Of a DNA stretch of 64,000 bases, positions 24,031-32,139 are shown piece after piece. How positions within the stretch are numbered: the stretch's first letter is position 1; each line of letters opens with the position of its first letter. The DNA comes from Mesorhizobium erdmanii USDA 3471 (GTDB lineage: Bacteria > Pseudomonadota > Alphaproteobacteria > Rhizobiales > Rhizobiaceae): positions 26,152 to 90,151 of the forward strand of contig NZ_AXAE01000028.1 in assembly GCF_000472705.1 (NCBI RefSeq). Reading direction: 5' to 3'. The notes under the pieces were generated by a model. The model was not told the DNA's origin, made no database searches, and saw only the letters and a program-made list of their open reading frames with translations. Made by a program: the position numbers and the translations under genes.

Positions 24031-25711
24031 GGAGCTTAAGGCTAAGAAGATTAAGGCCGACCATCGTAAGATGGTTCGCAGTGTCTTCAATAAGAGTGGT
24101 TTCGCTCGGGTGCCGGAACTCTCCGACAAAGAGTTTATATATCAAGGCCAGAAAACCGACTTCGACGACGTCTATGTTTTGGAGAACGTCCTTGCTTGTC
24201 TGGAGTACACGACCGCAACGGACATTGCTGCACATCTCAAGCCGAAGAAGATCGTTTACGATAAGATCGATGCTTCTCATGAAGATTCTGCAGCCTTTTA
24301 TTCCGGCCTGAGTGACGATCTTAAGAACAAGCTACTTTCTGATTACGATGCCTCCGAGATTCAAGTTACAATCGTATATTGCTCGCTCAAAGATCCTGAT
24401 GCTCAATTGAAACAAAATGTCCCTAATCCCGTCTACCTTGACTACCCTGACCTGAGATATTTCAAGAACCTGTCTGATTGCATTAGGAAATCGGCCGCCC
24501 CTGAACTTCTTGATTTTCTTAAACTGAAGGAGGAGGACATAGGTCAGGACGGAAAGGTCGGTGGAGGAAAAAAGACGGAGAGTTACCCGGGTTCCCTGCT
24601 GCCAGAATCCAGCTCTAATTTCAGCAAAGGCTACAAGGTTGTCTCATTCTATGCTGCGCCTCGTGTATTGCTGCGTTGCGCATACGTGCTTCGGAACGGC
24701 GGCTGGCGCGGTTCGTACAATCTATATCAAAGGATGATTTCTAAAACCAAAATAGACTCTACAAGGAGGTATTTAAAACTTCACAAGAGAGTTTTTGTTA
24801 ATAACGTAATCGTCACTCTTCCTCCGGACTGTCATATTACTGATGCCAAGGGTAAAACAGCTGATCACACTGTCATAAACAAGACTGAACCCGTAATTGT
24901 CCAAGTGCCTGACAGGATTAACTCAATTGGGATAATCGACGGTCAACACCGAACGTATGCGTACCATGAAGCGGTGACGGATGATCCGGAAATCGCCAAG
25001 TTAAGGAACAAGCAAAACCTTCTGGTTACGGGAATTATATATCCAGAAACCGCTGATGCTGATGAACGAGAGAAGTTCGAGGCCAAACTCTTTCTAGAGA
25101 TTAACTCCACGCAAACAAGCGCGAAATCCAGTCTTCGGCAAGCCATTGCCGCTATCCTGGAGCCGTTTTCGGCAGAGTCGATAGCAACCCGGGTGTTGGA
25201 GTCCCTTGATCAGAGTGGCGGGCCACTTTCCTCACAGATTGAGCGATACTTTTTTGACAAAGACAAGCTGAAGACAACCTCGATCGTAAGCTATGCGCTC
25301 AAGCCGCTCGTCAAGACCGGTGGCGCGGATTCACTTTTCTCCCTATGGAAGCAACCAAAAAAAGATAACATGATCGCTGATAAAGACTATGAGATGCTCA
25401 AAGCGTATGTAAAGTACTGCGCTTCGCAAATAGATATATTTCTTGCCGCCGCGAGAGCTTCCGTCCAAAAGGAAAAGTGGACGACGGACAAGGCAATAGA
25501 TGGCCGCATGCTAAATACTACTACTATAAACAGCCTTTTAATTTGCCTGCGGCTGCTTATTGAAAACGACAAGACGGGTGATTTTGAATACTACAGGACT
25601 CGTTTAGCCGATCTTGGTAAGTTCCCATTTAAACAGTACCACTCAAGTCAATACAAACAGCTCGCTCTAAAGCTCTATGAGAAGCATTTTAAGCAGGCGG
25701 TGGCCCACTAG
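23987..25711 (+). CDS. DGQHR-domain protein (DndB-like, ParB/Srx-like superfamily)
   Basis: The start ATG at 23987 is preceded by GGGAGGGGGAA, an ideal ribosome site inside the methyltransferase gene. The 574-aa protein has a Lys/Ala-rich N-terminus, a roughly 230-residue region I do not recognise, and then IGIIDGQHRTYAYHEA with the signature DGQHR at residues 318-322. DGQHR proteins include DndB of the phosphorothioation (Dnd) systems and are related to the ParB/sulfiredoxin fold, where this motif contacts nucleotide or phosphate. No dndCDE genes are present. Its stop shares the tetranucleotide CTAG (25708-25711) with the stop of lepA on the other strand. A DNA-modification or defence role with the methyltransferase is inferred. 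Confidence 0.85.
   Translation: MKKAKAKAKAKLTPEELKAKKIKADHRKMVRSVFNKSGFARVPELSDKEFIYQGQKTDFDDVYVLENVLACLEYTTATDIAAHLKPKKIVYDKIDASHEDSAAFYSGLSDDLKNKLLSDYDASEIQVTIVYCSLKDPDAQLKQNVPNPVYLDYPDLRYFKNLSDCIRKSAAPELLDFLKLKEEDIGQDGKVGGGKKTESYPGSLLPESSSNFSKGYKVVSFYAAPRVLLRCAYVLRNGGWRGSYNLYQRMISKTKIDSTRRYLKLHKRVFVNNVIVTLPPDCHITDAKGKTADHTVINKTEPVIVQVPDRINSIGIIDGQHRTYAYHEAVTDDPEIAKLRNKQNLLVTGIIYPETADADEREKFEAKLFLEINSTQTSAKSSLRQAIAAILEPFSAESIATRVLESLDQSGGPLSSQIERYFFDKDKLKTTSIVSYALKPLVKTGGADSLFSLWKQPKKDNMIADKDYEMLKAYVKYCASQIDIFLAAARASVQKEKWTTDKAIDGRMLNTTTINSLLICLRLLIENDKTGDFEYYRTRLADLGKFPFKQYHSSQYKQLALKLYEKHFKQAVAH
23995..24018 (+). repeat. Four tandem GGCAAA hexamers in a two-frame overlap
   Basis: GGCAAA is repeated four times without interruption, followed by GC. 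The tract is read in one frame as Gly-Lys repeats (methyltransferase C-terminus) and in another as Lys-Ala repeats (DGQHR protein N-terminus). Because the unit is 6 bp, copy-number change would alter both proteins without shifting frame. Confidence 0.9.
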
Positions 25712-27513
25712 TCCCCCATCTTCAGCGCCTGAATAAACGCCTCCTGCGGAATATCGACCTTCCCAAACTGGCGCATCCGCTTCTTGCCCTCTTTCTGCTT
25801 GTCCAGCAGCTTGCGTTTGCGGCTCACGTCGCCACCATAACACTTCGCCGTCACGTCCTTGCGCAGTGCCGAGATGGTTTCGCGGGCGATGACCTTGCCG
25901 CCGATCGCGGCCTGGATCGGGATCTTGAACAGGTGGTGCGGGATCAGCTCCTTCAGCTTCTCGCACATCTGCCTTCCGCGCTTTTCCGCCGCCGTGCGGT
26001 GCACCAGCATGGAGAGCGCGTCGACCGGCTCCTCGTTGACCAGGATCGACATCTTCACCAGATCGCCCTCGCGATAGTCGGTCAGGTGATAGTCGAACGA
26101 GGCGTAGCCCTTGGAGATCGATTTCAGCCGATCGTAGAAATCGAACACCACCTCGTTGAGCGGCAGATCGTAGGTCAGCATGGCGCGTTTGCCGACATAG
26201 GAGAGGTCGGCCTGGATGCCGCGCCGGTCCTGGCAGAGTTTCAGAATGCCGCCGAGATAATCGTCGGGGGTCAGGATCGTGGCGCGGATCCACGGTTCCT
26301 CGATCGCCGAGATCTTCACCACGTCGGGCATGTCGGCCGGGTTGTGCAATTCCTTCACCGTGCCGTCGGTGAGCAGCAGCCGGTAGACGACGCTCGGCGC
26401 GGTGGCGATCAGGTCGAGGTTGAACTCGCGCTCCAGCCGCTCCTGGATGATCTCCAGATGCAAAAGGCCGAGGAAGCCGCAGCGATAGCCGAAGCCGAGC
26501 GCCGCGCTGGTTTCCATTTCATAAGAGAAAGAAGCGTCGTTGAGGCGCAGCTTGCCGACGGCGGCGCGCAGATCCTCGAAATCGGCGGCGTCGACCGGGA
26601 ACAGGCCGCAGAACACCACAGGCTGCGCCGGCTTGAAGCCCGGCAGCGCCTGCGCGGTCTGGCGCTTGTCCTCGGTGATGGTGTCGCCGACGCGGGTGTC
26701 GGCCACTTCCTTGATCGAGCCGGTGAAGAAGCCGAACTCGCCGGGGCCGAGCTCGTCGACATTGATGCGGGCGGGCGTGAACACGCCGGTGCGCTCGACC
26801 AGGTATTTGGCGCCGGTGCCCATCATGCGGATGGTCTGGCCCTTCTTAAGCACGCCGTCGATGATGCGCACCAGCACGATGACGCCGAGATAGGCGTCGT
26901 ACCAGCTGTCGACCAGCATCGCTTTCAAGGGCGCGGTCGCGTCGCCTTCGCGCGGCGGCGGCAATTGATGGACGATCGCTTCCAGCACGTCGGGTATGCC
27001 GAGCCCTGTCTTGGCCGAGATCAGCACGGCGTTGGAGGCGTCGATGCCGATCACCTCTTCCACCTGCTCGCGGATGCGCTCCGGCTCGGCGGCCGGCAGG
27101 TCGACCTTGTTCAGCACCACGACGATCTCGTGGTTGTTGTCGATCGCCTGGTAGACATTGGCCAGCGTCTGCGCCTCGACACCCTGGCTGGCGTCGACGA
27201 CCAGCAGCGAGCCCTCGCAGGCGGCCAGCGACCGCGACACTTCATAGGCGAAGTCGACATGGCCGGGCGTGTCGATGAGGTTGAGGATATAGTCCTCGCC
27301 ATTGTTGGCGCGGTATTTCAGCCGCACCGTCTGCGCCTTGATGGTGATGCCGCGCTCGCGCTCGATATCCATCGAGTCCAGCACCTGCTCCTTCATGTCG
27401 CGCGCCTCCAGCCCGCCGGTCAGCTGGATCAGGCGGTCGGCGAGCGTGGATTTGCCATGGTCGATATGGGCGACGATGGAGAAATTGCGGATGTGGTCGA
27501 GGGGCGTGCTCAT
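25708..27513 (-). CDS. lepA: Translation elongation factor 4 (LepA)
   Basis: The 601-aa protein is full length for LepA/EF4. It has the G1 motif IVAHIDHGKSTLADRL, G3 DTPGHVDF, G4 NKVD and the LepA-specific C-terminal domain ending SRKRKLLDKQKEGKKRMRQF. LepA is a ribosome-associated GTPase linked to translation initiation and back-translocation. Its 3' end abuts the DGQHR gene, and the stop codons of the two convergent genes overlap within CTAG. No terminator hairpin is visible between them. Confidence 0.97.
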   Translation of the reverse strand: MSTPLDHIRNFSIVAHIDHGKSTLADRLIQLTGGLEARDMKEQVLDSMDIERERGITIKAQTVRLKYRANNGEDYILNLIDTPGHVDFAYEVSRSLAACEGSLLVVDASQGVEAQTLANVYQAIDNNHEIVVVLNKVDLPAAEPERIREQVEEVIGIDASNAVLISAKTGLGIPDVLEAIVHQLPPPREGDATAPLKAMLVDSWYDAYLGVIVLVRIIDGVLKKGQTIRMMGTGAKYLVERTGVFTPARINVDELGPGEFGFFTGSIKEVADTRVGDTITEDKRQTAQALPGFKPAQPVVFCGLFPVDAADFEDLRAAVGKLRLNDASFSYEMETSAALGFGYRCGFLGLLHLEIIQERLEREFNLDLIATAPSVVYRLLLTDGTVKELHNPADMPDVVKISAIEEPWIRATILTPDDYLGGILKLCQDRRGIQADLSYVGKRAMLTYDLPLNEVVFDFYDRLKSISKGYASFDYHLTDYREGDLVKMSILVNEEPVDALSMLVHRTAAEKRGRQMCEKLKELIPHHLFKIPIQAAIGGKVIARETISALRKDVTAKCYGGDVSRKRKLLDKQKEGKKRMRQFGKVDIPQEAFIQALKMGD

Positions 27514-27720
27514 CCGCGCGCTTTAGCAGGGGGCGCTTGCCCGGGCAAGGCTTGGCGCCCAAGGGCGGCGCCGGCGATCACAATACGGTGAGTGGCGCCA
27601 AAAAGTCGAGAATCCCGGCCTTGCGGCCCCGGATGCATAAAGTTTGAGCAATCCCGTTAGACGTTGATTTCCGGGCTGTGTGGTATCTGCACGCTTACTA
27701 ATGTTATTGGGGGTAGAAAA

Positions 27721-28848
27721 ATGTTGAAAATTGCAGGCGGGTTCGCCCGTTCGCGCAGTGGCTCCATGATGCCGCTGTTCTTCCTGAGCCTGGTGCCTCT
27801 TATAAGCGTGGTCGGCTTCTCAGTCGACTATACCAGCGCGATCCAAACCCAGTCCAACCAGCAGCAGGCGCTGGATGCCGCGCTGCTGTCGATCACCACC
27901 ATGGACACCACCTCGACGCTGACGCAGCGCCAGACGGCGTTGCAGAATGCCTTCATCGCCAATAGTGGCCAAGGCACTGTGACGCTGAACAGTTTTGTGG
28001 CTGGTACCCCCACCACCGCTACCACCGGCCAAGCCTCGGCAAGTTTCTCCATGCCGACCATTTTCATGCAGATAGCCAGGATCAACACCGTGCCGATTGC
28101 CGTCTCGGCGGCGGTCAGCAAGCCGCCGGCGCTGGTCAATGCGACCTTCAAGATCGACAAGGTGTCGGGTTACTGGAACAAGACGATGACGCTCTACGGC
28201 ACGAACTTCGGCGCCACGACGGCGCAAAAACTGATGACGGCCAGCTATGTCTACTCGCCCTACACCTATTCATACAAGGTGAGCAGCAAGTCCTATTCCT
28301 TGACGGAAGCAAAGGGTTACGGCACGACGACGATATCGCTTGTCAATGGTTCGACATCGACGGTGGTCCAGACGCAGACGTGCACCACCACCGGCTCGAC
28401 GTCCGCTATCACCAATCCGCCGTCGGGCGCGATCGTGAGCGGGCAGTACGACGGCAACAGCGGCAAGACGATCTATTTCCAGACCACGTGCGCCACCACC
28501 AACGTGCCGGCCACAGGTGCCGGCGCCGCCGTCGACGTCAGCCAGATGGGCCAGCTTTACCTGCAGATGGATGTCACGACCGGCAACAAGGCGACGTTCA
28601 AGACGAACGACGCCACCACCTCCGACTACCTCTATCTGGGCACCACACCCACGCCCTTGACCGAGGTCGCCGCGGGGCAGCTGATTGACATCTTCAGCGT
28701 CGTGCCTTGCTCGCAGACCAGCTACCAGGCCTGGGAAGACGGCGGCACCACCCTCCCGGCCACTTATACGAATGCCGACTTTTTCTACAACGTCACCGGC
28801 AAGTGCGACTTCAATAAGCGGCCCTCCGACACTGCGCTGACGCAGTAG
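27721..28848 (+). CDS. TadG-like pilus-assembly / TadE-type secreted protein
   Basis: The start is the ATG at 27721 after GGGGGTAGAAA. The 375-aa protein has a short basic N-terminus (FARSRSGSMMPLFFLSLVPL) and a single hydrophobic helix, then VDYTSAIQTQSNQQQALDAALL, the arrangement seen in TadG/TadE-like pseudopilin proteins. The remainder is Thr/Ser-rich, beta-predicted and has six cysteines, fitting an extracytoplasmic domain. No other tad/flp genes are nearby, so this is an orphan. The C-terminal domain is not one I recognise. Confidence 0.7.
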   Translation: MLKIAGGFARSRSGSMMPLFFLSLVPLISVVGFSVDYTSAIQTQSNQQQALDAALLSITTMDTTSTLTQRQTALQNAFIANSGQGTVTLNSFVAGTPTTATTGQASASFSMPTIFMQIARINTVPIAVSAAVSKPPALVNATFKIDKVSGYWNKTMTLYGTNFGATTAQKLMTASYVYSPYTYSYKVSSKSYSLTEAKGYGTTTISLVNGSTSTVVQTQTCTTTGSTSAITNPPSGAIVSGQYDGNSGKTIYFQTTCATTNVPATGAGAAVDVSQMGQLYLQMDVTTGNKATFKTNDATTSDYLYLGTTPTPLTEVAAGQLIDIFSVVPCSQTSYQAWEDGGTTLPATYTNADFFYNVTGKCDFNKRPSDTALTQ

Positions 28849-28860
28849 AAACAGCCGATC

Positions 28861-29075
28861 TCCCCCCTCGTGGGGGAGATGGCCGGCAGGCCAGAGGGGG
28901 GCGCTGTCCCGCTGTCCTGGCCGGCGTTCATGCTTTCCGCCCCAACGTCCATTGACCGACGGATCGGCGAATTGCCGGGTGGCGATGCGTATTAATACGG
29001 CATGGTTGGTGCTCTACGGCGCCCCCCCTCTGTCCTGCCGGACATCTCCCCCACGAGGAGGCAGATCAGCTGTTA
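28861..29075. repeat. Inverted-repeat intergenic element, family D, copy 1
   Basis: The left end CTCCCCCCTCGTGGGGGAGA then GGCCGGCAGGCCAGAGGGGG is mirrored on the right by CCCCCCCTCTGTCCTGCCGG then ACATCTCCCCCACGAGGAGG and GATCAGCTGTT. A second copy with the same GATCAGCTGTT mark is at 60526-60697. The 365-bp spacer shows no gene. Confidence 0.8.
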
Positions 29076-29213
29076 TGGCGGTCCTCGCCAATCTTCGGCG
29101 CTCTCGACGTACCTCCGATCACGAACCGGTGAGCGCTGTAACGAAGCCCGTGACGGCGACGAAGTGGGGGAATGACCGGCGCATATCGGCGCCATCACCC
29201 ACGGAGCCAGCCA

Positions 29214-29912
29214 ATGTCCAACCGCAGCAAGCTCGCCGTACTGTCCAGCCTGGGAGCCGTCGCTCTCGCGGCCTCGCTCGGTGCCGCCGCCGCGCAGCCG
29301 CTCACAGTGGTCGAGCTGTTCACCAGCCAGGGCTGTTCGTCCTGCCCGCCGGCCAATGCCAACCTCATCAAGGTCAAGGACCAGCCCGGCGTGCTGGCGC
29401 TGTCGTTCAACGTGACCTACTGGGATTACCTCGGCTGGAAGGACACGTTCGGCAAACAGGAATTCACCCAGCGCCAGGTTTCCTACGAGCCGCCACTTGG
29501 CCATGACGGGCCATTCACGCCGCAAGTGGTGGTCAACGGCCATGCCGACGTCGTCGGCGCGGCACCCGGCGAGATAGAGCACCTGATCAAGGCGACGGCC
29601 AAGACCGGCGGCCCCGCACTGTCGCTCGTGGGCGGCAAGGTCGCGATCGGCGCCGGCGCCGCACCGGGCGGCAAGGCCGATGTCTGGCTGGTGCGCTATG
29701 CCAAGGGCGTGGTGCAGGTGCCGGTGGCGCGTGGCGAAAACACCGGCCGCACCCTGCCGCATGCCAATGTCGTGCATGGCCTGACAAAACTCGGCAGCTG
29801 GACCGGCGGCGCCACCGCCTATCCGTTGCCCGCCACGCAAGGTGGCCTGAGCACCGCCGTGCTGGTGCAGTCGCCCGGCGGTGGGCCGATCCTGGCCGCC
29901 GCGACCAACTAG
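29214..29912 (+). CDS. DUF1223 secreted thioredoxin-like protein
   Basis: From the ATG at 29214 (GGAGCCAGCC upstream) the 232-aa product has a signal peptide (about 1-28) and a DUF1223 domain beginning VVELFTSQGCSSCPPANA, with a CxxC-type pair C41/C44. NVTYWDYLGWKDTFG follows. The fold is thioredoxin-like and the CSSC site suggests thiol-redox chemistry in the periplasm, though the family's activity is not established. It is first in a cluster on the same strand with the Met-rich repeat protein and exported MsrA, so an extracytoplasmic redox theme is likely. Confidence 0.85.
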   Translation: MSNRSKLAVLSSLGAVALAASLGAAAAQPLTVVELFTSQGCSSCPPANANLIKVKDQPGVLALSFNVTYWDYLGWKDTFGKQEFTQRQVSYEPPLGHDGPFTPQVVVNGHADVVGAAPGEIEHLIKATAKTGGPALSLVGGKVAIGAGAAPGGKADVWLVRYAKGVVQVPVARGENTGRTLPHANVVHGLTKLGSWTGGATAYPLPATQGGLSTAVLVQSPGGGPILAAATN

Positions 29913-30010
29913 AATCACCCTTCACCAAGAGATTGCGCAACGCCGCATGAGCGGCGCCGCACAGACCGACGGCAGAGCCGTCACCCAACCCACCACCCAA
30001 GGAGACCACC

Positions 30011-30334
30011 ATGACCATTCTGTCCCGCCTGACGCTGCCGGCCCTCGCGCTCGCTCTGTGCTCGACGGCGCTGCTGGCCGGCGGCATCGCCCGCGCCGAT
30101 GACGCCACCAACGCCATGAAGCCCGCGGTCGACGCGATGAAACCGGCAACCGATGCGATGAAGCCGGCGACGGACGCGATGAAGCCGGCGGACCCGATGG
30201 CCACCAACGCCATGAAGCCAGCCGACAATGCCATGAAGCCTGCGGACAATGCGATGAAACCGGCGGCTGACGCCATGAAACCCGCCGCCGATGCGATGAA
30301 GCCCGCGGCCGACGCCATGGCTCCGGCCAATTAA
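30011..30334 (+). CDS. Secreted Met-rich MKPA-repeat protein, 107 aa
   Basis: An ATG after AAGGAGACCACC starts a clear signal peptide ending GGIARA (cleavage near residue 29). The mature 78 residues consist almost entirely of a 7-residue repeat, DAMKPAT/A/D, with nine MKPA units and 11 methionines in all. The periodic M, K and acidic residues resemble the 'pentapeptide MXKDX repeat' proteins. No enzyme domain exists. It lies between DUF1223 and the exported MsrA, whose substrate it could be. Confidence 0.85.
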   Translation: MTILSRLTLPALALALCSTALLAGGIARADDATNAMKPAVDAMKPATDAMKPATDAMKPADPMATNAMKPADNAMKPADNAMKPAADAMKPAADAMKPAADAMAPAN

Positions 30335-30493
30335 TTTTGGTCCGTGGCCGGCTGTCCCTGGTGGGCTCCCTGTCCAGCCGGGGACAGCTTCTTCAAAGGG
30401 AACGCGAAAGTGAGCCCTCCCCGCAACTCCGGCATCGCGCCATCGTAGCTCATCCAATAGACTGACCCAAATGGAAGCCAGAGGAGTGCAACC

Positions 30494-31231
30494 ATGACCG
30501 ACAACAAGATTTCGAATCGCAACCGTTCGATCGGCTTTGCCAAGGGTGCGCTCGCCGCGCTTGCCCTGGCCACCGCCGGCGCCGCCTTCTGGCTGACGCC
30601 GGCTGTCTCGGCTGAAGACGCGGTGGTCATCCCGCCGCCGGCGCTTGACGAGAAGGCGGCAGCGGGCAGCGAGAAGGCTGTTTTCGCCGGCGGCTGTTTC
30701 TGGGGCGTGCAGGGCGTGTTCCAGCACGTCAAGGGCGTCAGCGAGGCCGTCTCCGGTTACACCGGCGGCGCCAAGGACGACGCCGTCTACGAGACCGTCG
30801 GCACCGGCCGCACCGGCCACGCCGAATCCGTCGAGATCACCTACGACCCTTCGAAAGTCACCTACGGCCAGCTGCTGCAGGTCTATTTCTCGGTCGCCCA
30901 CAATCCGACGCAGTTGAACTACCAGGGGCCGGATAGCGGTACCCAGTACCGCTCGACGATCTTCGCCGAAAACGACGACCAGAAGAAGATCGCGCAGAGC
31001 TACATCGCCCAGCTCGGCAAGGCCAAGGTGTTTTCGGAACCGATCGTCACCACGATCGAGACCGGCAAGACCTTCTACCCGGCCGAGAACTATCACCAGG
31101 ACTTCCTGACGCTGAACCCGACCTATCCCTACATCGTCTACAACGACCTGCCCAAGGTGGCGAACCTGAAGCAACTGTTCCCGGCGCTGTACAGCGAGAA
31201 GCCGGTGCTGGTGCTGGCGGCGAGCAACTGA
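30494..31231 (+). CDS. msrA: Exported peptide-methionine (S)-S-oxide reductase
   Basis: The 245-aa protein has an N-terminal signal/anchor (about residues 12-40, ending TPAVSAEDA) and a full MsrA domain, with catalytic C68 in FAGGCFWGVQGVFQ, then GYTGG, HAESVEI, HNPTQLNYQGPDSGTQYRS and the late YPAENYHQDFL. It contains no other cysteine in the catalytic domain, so it is a one-Cys MsrA needing an external thiol reductant. The ATG has AGAGGAGTG upstream. It reduces oxidised methionines, here presumably in the periplasm, and follows the Met-rich protein by 160 bp. Confidence 0.93.
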   Translation: MTDNKISNRNRSIGFAKGALAALALATAGAAFWLTPAVSAEDAVVIPPPALDEKAAAGSEKAVFAGGCFWGVQGVFQHVKGVSEAVSGYTGGAKDDAVYETVGTGRTGHAESVEITYDPSKVTYGQLLQVYFSVAHNPTQLNYQGPDSGTQYRSTIFAENDDQKKIAQSYIAQLGKAKVFSEPIVTTIETGKTFYPAENYHQDFLTLNPTYPYIVYNDLPKVANLKQLFPALYSEKPVLVLAASN

Positions 31232-31242
31232 CGAGGGTGGTT

Positions 31243-31269
31243 ATCTCCCCCCTAAAAGGGGGGAGATTT
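31243..31269. terminator. Bidirectional hairpin between msrA and the convergent gene
   Basis: ATCTCCCCCC (31243-31252) pairs perfectly with GGGGGGAGAT (31258-31267) around a TAAAA loop and is followed by TT. It sits 12 bp after the msrA stop and 5 bp before the stop of the convergent gene. It shares sequence with the family D repeats and may be a fragment of one used as a terminator. Confidence 0.75.
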
Positions 31270-31273
31270 GCGC

Positions 31274-31771
31274 CTACATGGCCTTCATCGCTTCGCACGA
31301 CACATCGGGATTCATGTCGGCGAAGGTGCCGGTCGGGTTTTTCTTCCAGGCCCAGACATGCAGCTCGTAGAAGGCGCCAAGGCCGTAACGGTTGGGGGCA
31401 CTGTTGAAGTTGAACAGCTGCCCTTCCAGCGAGGCCGGACCTTTCGAGGTGATGTATTCGACGGCCACAAGCTTGAGCTTGCCATCAGCCATCGGCTCGT
31501 ACATGACCGCCTCCGGCTTTGCCAGATCGACGGCGTCGTCCTTCAGGTAGGCCGCGTTGACATAATGGATACCCATGGCGCCGCCGGCGATGCCGCTCGC
31601 GCAAGGGATCGGCGCATAGCCTTCCGCGGTGGCCATCGCCACATTCTCGAAACGGCTATTGGCTGTCCGCACCTTCTCATCCAGCCTGCCAGTATCGGCG
31701 TTCGCCGCCGTGGCCGCGATCGACAGGATCGACAGGTTGATGAGGTGCTTGGTCCATAGATGGATGTTCAT
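31274..31771 (-). CDS. Secreted hypothetical protein, 165 aa
   Basis: The ATG at 31771 follows an ideal GAGGAGAG site and starts a signal peptide (about residues 1-25, ending ATAANADTG). The mature protein has a conserved-looking C-terminus, YELHVWAWKKNPTGTFADMN, and two cysteines. I recall this HVWAW...NP.G.F.D.NP pattern from uncharacterised proteobacterial proteins but know no function. It is convergent with msrA. Confidence 0.72.
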   Translation of the reverse strand: MNIHLWTKHLINLSILSIAATAANADTGRLDEKVRTANSRFENVAMATAEGYAPIPCASGIAGGAMGIHYVNAAYLKDDAVDLAKPEAVMYEPMADGKLKLVAVEYITSKGPASLEGQLFNFNSAPNRYGLGAFYELHVWAWKKNPTGTFADMNPDVSCEAMKAM

Positions 31772-31851
31772 GTTCTCTCCTCGTTGTTGATGGTGCGCGC
31801 GAGCGGCCGCCCCCGCCGCCGCGAAGTCGATGGCCGCGCGTGTCACGCGTG

Positions 31852-32139
31852 TCAGTCGTATCGGGTGAAGTCCCAGTATTGCGGCAGCTCTTCGAGATCC
31901 GGCAGGCCGATGTCGCGCCTCAGATAGTCGTCCTGCGGAGGCAACCGGCGCCGGCTCTTGCGCAATGGTGCGAACTGCAGCGAGGCAATCCGCCGGAGAA
32001 CCCAGCCCAGTAACGGGCCTCGTCCGACTGGTCTCGAAGCCGCCAACACCTCGCTGGCCGGGTCGTCAGACAAGTCGCCATCGCCGCCAGGGACCGTTTG
32101 ATGTTCATGGAGGGGATCAACGATAAAAGTAAGGGTCAA
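31852..32139 (-). CDS. Small DUF1127-like protein, TTG start
   Basis: A reverse frame from TTG at 32139, preceded by GGAGGTGCGGGTCC, encodes 95 aa and overlaps the end of the DUF4242 gene by 23 bp. The C-terminal half, PLRKSRRRLPPQDDYLRRDI then GLPDLEELPQYWDFTRYD, resembles DUF1127 proteins: a basic helix followed by a DIGL-type motif. Small DUF1127 proteins in rhizobia and Agrobacterium bind RNA and affect phosphate or sRNA regulation. Whether that holds here is unknown. The coupled position suggests co-translation with DUF4242. Confidence 0.55.
   Translation of the reverse strand: MTLTFIVDPLHEHQTVPGGDGDLSDDPASEVLAASRPVGRGPLLGWVLRRIASLQFAPLRKSRRRLPPQDDYLRRDIGLPDLEELPQYWDFTRYD

Noticed and set aside
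25933..27591. 552-codon + strand frame across lepA
   Set aside because: It is antisense to the unmistakable lepA gene; its composition (many His/Asp/Arg/Gly, no motif) is that of a shadow frame.
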